From assembly GCA_023387245.1 (NCBI GenBank), contig JAEWIH010000040.1, forward strand, positions 1 to 7,159: a DNA stretch of 7,159 nt, read 5' to 3'. Below are positions 6,401 to 7,159 of the stretch, one piece after another. The notes beneath the pieces were generated by a model. It did not search any database. It saw only the letters and a program-made list of their open reading frames with translations, and was not told the origin of the DNA. Source of the stretch: Bacillota bacterium (GTDB lineage: Bacteria; Bacillota_I; Bacilli_A; Erysipelotrichales; Erysipelotrichaceae). The first letter of the stretch is position 1. Each line of letters starts with the position of its first letter. Made by a program: the position numbers and the translations under genes.

Positions 6401-7159
6401 TGCACAAAACTCGCCACAATTAGATAAATTAGAAATTACTTTAATTGATAAAGAAAAGGGTGAAATTCTTCCTGAAAAATTAGAAAGAAGTATTGATTGT
6501 GATGCTAGTAGTAATGATAATTGTCGTACTATAAGCATTAGTTTAGATAAACATAAAAATTTAATTTATACTTTGAAAGTTGATGATTTGTCTAAATTAA
6601 ATAAAGAGGTTTTATTGACTAAGTATGAAAATAGTAGTGAGTATTTGCCTGCAATATTATTAAATGATCAAGAATCAATGAATACTAATGTTGATTTATT
6701 TGATGTTTATATTGAGGATGAGAGTGGTAATAAGTTAACTCAATTACAAAATGCAAGTTTAATTATTCCTTTAAGAGATGGTAAAGAGGCTAGTGATTTA
6801 GTAAATGTTTATCATAAATCGCAAGTTTTAACTAAGATTGATTCTGAGGCTGATATTAGTAATGCTGATATGGATACGTATAAAATTGTTGATAATCAAG
6901 TTATTGTTAAGATTAATAATTTATCACCATTTACTTTAGAATATAGAAATGAACAGCCGCCAGTAGTTAATGAGGATGTTAATAATGAACAGCCACCTGT
7001 AACTACTGAGACTACTAATAATGAACAACCGCCTGTAACTAATGAAACTGTTAATAATGAAGAGGCTCCAGTAACTAATGAAACAAATAATATTATAGTG
7101 GCTACTATAAATACAGATACTAGTAATGTTAGCAGTGAGACTAAGTTACCAAATACGGG
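3459..7159 (+). CDS. secreted multidomain GH29 alpha-L-fucosidase with LPXTG anchor motif, 3' end outside window
   Basis: The frame is open for 1233 codons and runs off the window. The ATG at 3459 follows AAAGGG (3443-3448, 10-nt spacing). Residues 1-32 form a signal peptide: basic KFKK, hydrophobic core 10-25, likely cleavage after SYA (A32). The GH29 catalytic domain spans about 60-395: AFVHFGPNTF (71-80), AKHHDGFAIW (125-134), IWMDGAKG with probable nucleophile D233, and RWIGNEHG with probable acid/base E285. These resemble the alpha-1,3/1,4-fucosidase subfamily (GH29-B), so Lewis-type or mucin glycans are the likely substrates. Then come an F5/8 type C domain (405-531, GQRINSYTVEYR), a beta-sandwich (545-662), a Calx-beta-like domain (668-778), a FIVAR-like segment (785-846), a CBM6-like domain (864-996), a stalk domain of unknown family (1008-1162), a repeat linker (1164-1211) and LPNTG at the edge. 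Sortase would fix it to peptidoglycan; the hydrophobic and basic tail should follow outside the window. The catalytic call is firm; the limits and names of the accessory domains are by eye. Confidence 0.92.
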   Translation, partial: MGIKFKKTSLFLICLLLITSCLMQVTINKSYAQNKWLSDADTTTTTVSDPAPDTVLPDANQYRYQKEELSAFVHFGPNTFNEIEWGERYGSKTPTEIYHLTKEFQADEMVRVLKEAGFKKLIITAKHHDGFAIWDTKYSDYKATNSTNQASGEKDVLKIISTAATKYNMNMGLYLSPWDIHEKSYGYYDKDGRPTNKQNDHLDYNDFYNNQLEEILSNPQYGNAGRFDEIWMDGAKGHGANAQDYDFNRWFATIQRYEGKEAGFEADAMLFGADAYTTVRWIGNEHGLAAKNTWSKSKVDKVRNTINSKKVGHFMVGFEDGNQWTVPEADARITSGWFWGTRKKTPKSLSDLAHMYFNSVGNNSVLLLNIPPNNEGYVDKEILDRVAEFGREIKTSFALNLANLEKATIKADKIRLNSSVYKPSNLVDKNQNTIWSTSDGENSGKILIDFKQTTTFDIVSIEEAIQFGQRINSYTVEYRLNNGEWKTLDSGETIGAKRLIRTGAIKADQVRISVSVPEGKVPILSEVGIYKASKGFEISNSAPDGIDVFDINNDNIFKFVGKWNSQEGPEFIGSTNKWARAGSSFTINFTGSKIFLLGTLDPGHGMADIYIDNQKVETINTKDSSRKLGAIIYTSPDLEHGEHTLRLEVKSQAIGIEAAYVINNNGLGMIGFENDSYTMNESERKDLKLIRIGGSSGRVSVRVSPNPGSAIQDDYNTELITTVTFEDGEVEKVAPVETKRNKNRTGDQNFVADITAVDNQKIIIGFHNTAIITIKDDETPDTSVLRELTTEFQNQNSEWYLSNTWPNYQKAGEEGLLILENADSTKGQVEEAVAAITKAKAALVRRQSYTSEDRFLFPEILNKTQTLEAEFATLYNSGDGERWPLEISQGQWASNNKYINSLNNNDYITIPYNAKYIGTYQVKATYRSGSSVNTLNYREENNKIREGSIGAGSNNSEVTNSVIFNFEVVEAGDGQLVFYGNAQNSPQLDKLEITLIDKEKGEILPEKLERSIDCDASSNDNCRTISISLDKHKNLIYTLKVDDLSKLNKEVLLTKYENSSEYLPAILLNDQESMNTNVDLFDVYIEDESGNKLTQLQNASLIIPLRDGKEASDLVNVYHKSQVLTKIDSEADISNADMDTYKIVDNQVIVKINNLSPFTLEYRNEQPPVVNEDVNNEQPPVTTETTNNEQPPVTNETVNNEEAPVTNETNNIIVATINTDTSNVSSETKLPNT
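6948..7091 (+). repeat. tandem 36-bp repeat encoding the wall-spanning linker of the fucosidase
   Basis: Four in-frame units of 12 residues start at 6948, 6984, 7020 and 7056. The first three begin NEQPPV and the last is degenerate (NEEAPV) and shorter. Each continues with a Thr/Asn/Glu-rich half such as TNETVN. Units differ mainly at third positions, so the repeat is old or under selection at protein level. Such Pro/Thr-rich repeats just before an LPXTG motif usually serve as a spacer through the cell wall. Confidence 0.88.
7146..7159 (+). other. LPXTG sortase sorting motif (LPNTG), cut by the window edge
   Basis: The last codons read Leu-Pro-Asn-Thr followed by GG, which encodes glycine whatever the third base. 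Class A sortases cleave between Thr and Gly and join the protein to the peptidoglycan cross-bridge. The motif follows a repeat linker and a signal peptide is present at the other end of the protein, so it is very likely real and not a chance match. Confidence 0.9.

Noticed and set aside
6948..7091. Regular 36-bp repeats considered as a CRISPR array
   Set aside because: The units are contiguous, in frame, without unique spacers, and encode a conserved 12-residue protein repeat.
3459..7159. Possible alternative genetic code (TGA as Trp, or CGG reassigned)
   Set aside because: All tryptophans are TGG, and no in-frame TGA occurs in the genes. CGG is used a few times at positions where arginine is acceptable, including a position in the CoA-transferase next to the conserved C-terminal region.

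Overview
The window comes from an AT-rich, low-GC Gram-positive bacterium, most likely an anaerobic, host-associated member of the Firmicutes/Bacillota. The reasons are A/T-ending codons throughout, acetyl-CoA-based fermentation genes of the butyrate type, a large secreted fucosidase ending in a sortase motif (LPNTG), and a CcpA-like cre site. Erysipelotrichia-type or Peptoniphilaceae-type gut and mucosal bacteria would fit, but the sequence does not settle the family. The standard bacterial code fits: every tryptophan seen is TGG, and the four stops in the window are TAA or TAG.

Positions 1-3248 hold the 3' part of a compact operon on the + strand. It contains the C-terminal end of an acetyl-CoA acetyltransferase (thiolase), an acetyl-CoA hydrolase/transferase-family CoA-transferase, a crotonase (3-hydroxybutyryl-CoA dehydratase) and a 3-hydroxybutyryl-CoA dehydrogenase. 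The first two genes overlap by 8 nt and the others are 6 and 10 nt apart. Together they convert two acetyl-CoA to acetoacetyl-CoA, 3-hydroxybutyryl-CoA and crotonyl-CoA, and they supply a CoA-transferase that could release the final acid (butyrate) while recycling acetate. Butyryl-CoA dehydrogenase and its electron-transfer flavoproteins are not in the window. The operon closes with a strong intrinsic terminator (3271-3303).

Positions 3249-3458 are a 210-bp intergenic regulatory region. After the terminator come a putative promoter with a cre-like operator lying between its -35 and -10 elements, a strong but apparently unused Shine-Dalgarno sequence followed by a tiny ORF, and then the ribosome binding site of the next gene.

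Positions 3459-7159 are one uninterrupted reading frame of 1233 complete codons that runs off the window edge. It encodes a secreted, multidomain GH29 alpha-L-fucosidase: signal peptide, catalytic barrel with a candidate nucleophile (D233) and acid/base (E285), F5/8-type C domain, a second beta-sandwich, a Calx-beta-like domain, a FIVAR-like helical segment, a CBM6-like domain, a C-terminal stalk domain, a 12-residue repeat linker and LPNTG. It most likely sits on the cell wall and removes fucose from host glycans of the Lewis or mucin type. The two blocks are separately transcribed. The link between outside sugar release and inside fermentation to butyrate is plausible, but it is inferred from proximity only.

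I saw no RNA gene, mobile element, CRISPR array or clearly novel system. The points most worth a second look are the fucosidase architecture, its regulatory region and the placement of the CoA-transferase gene.
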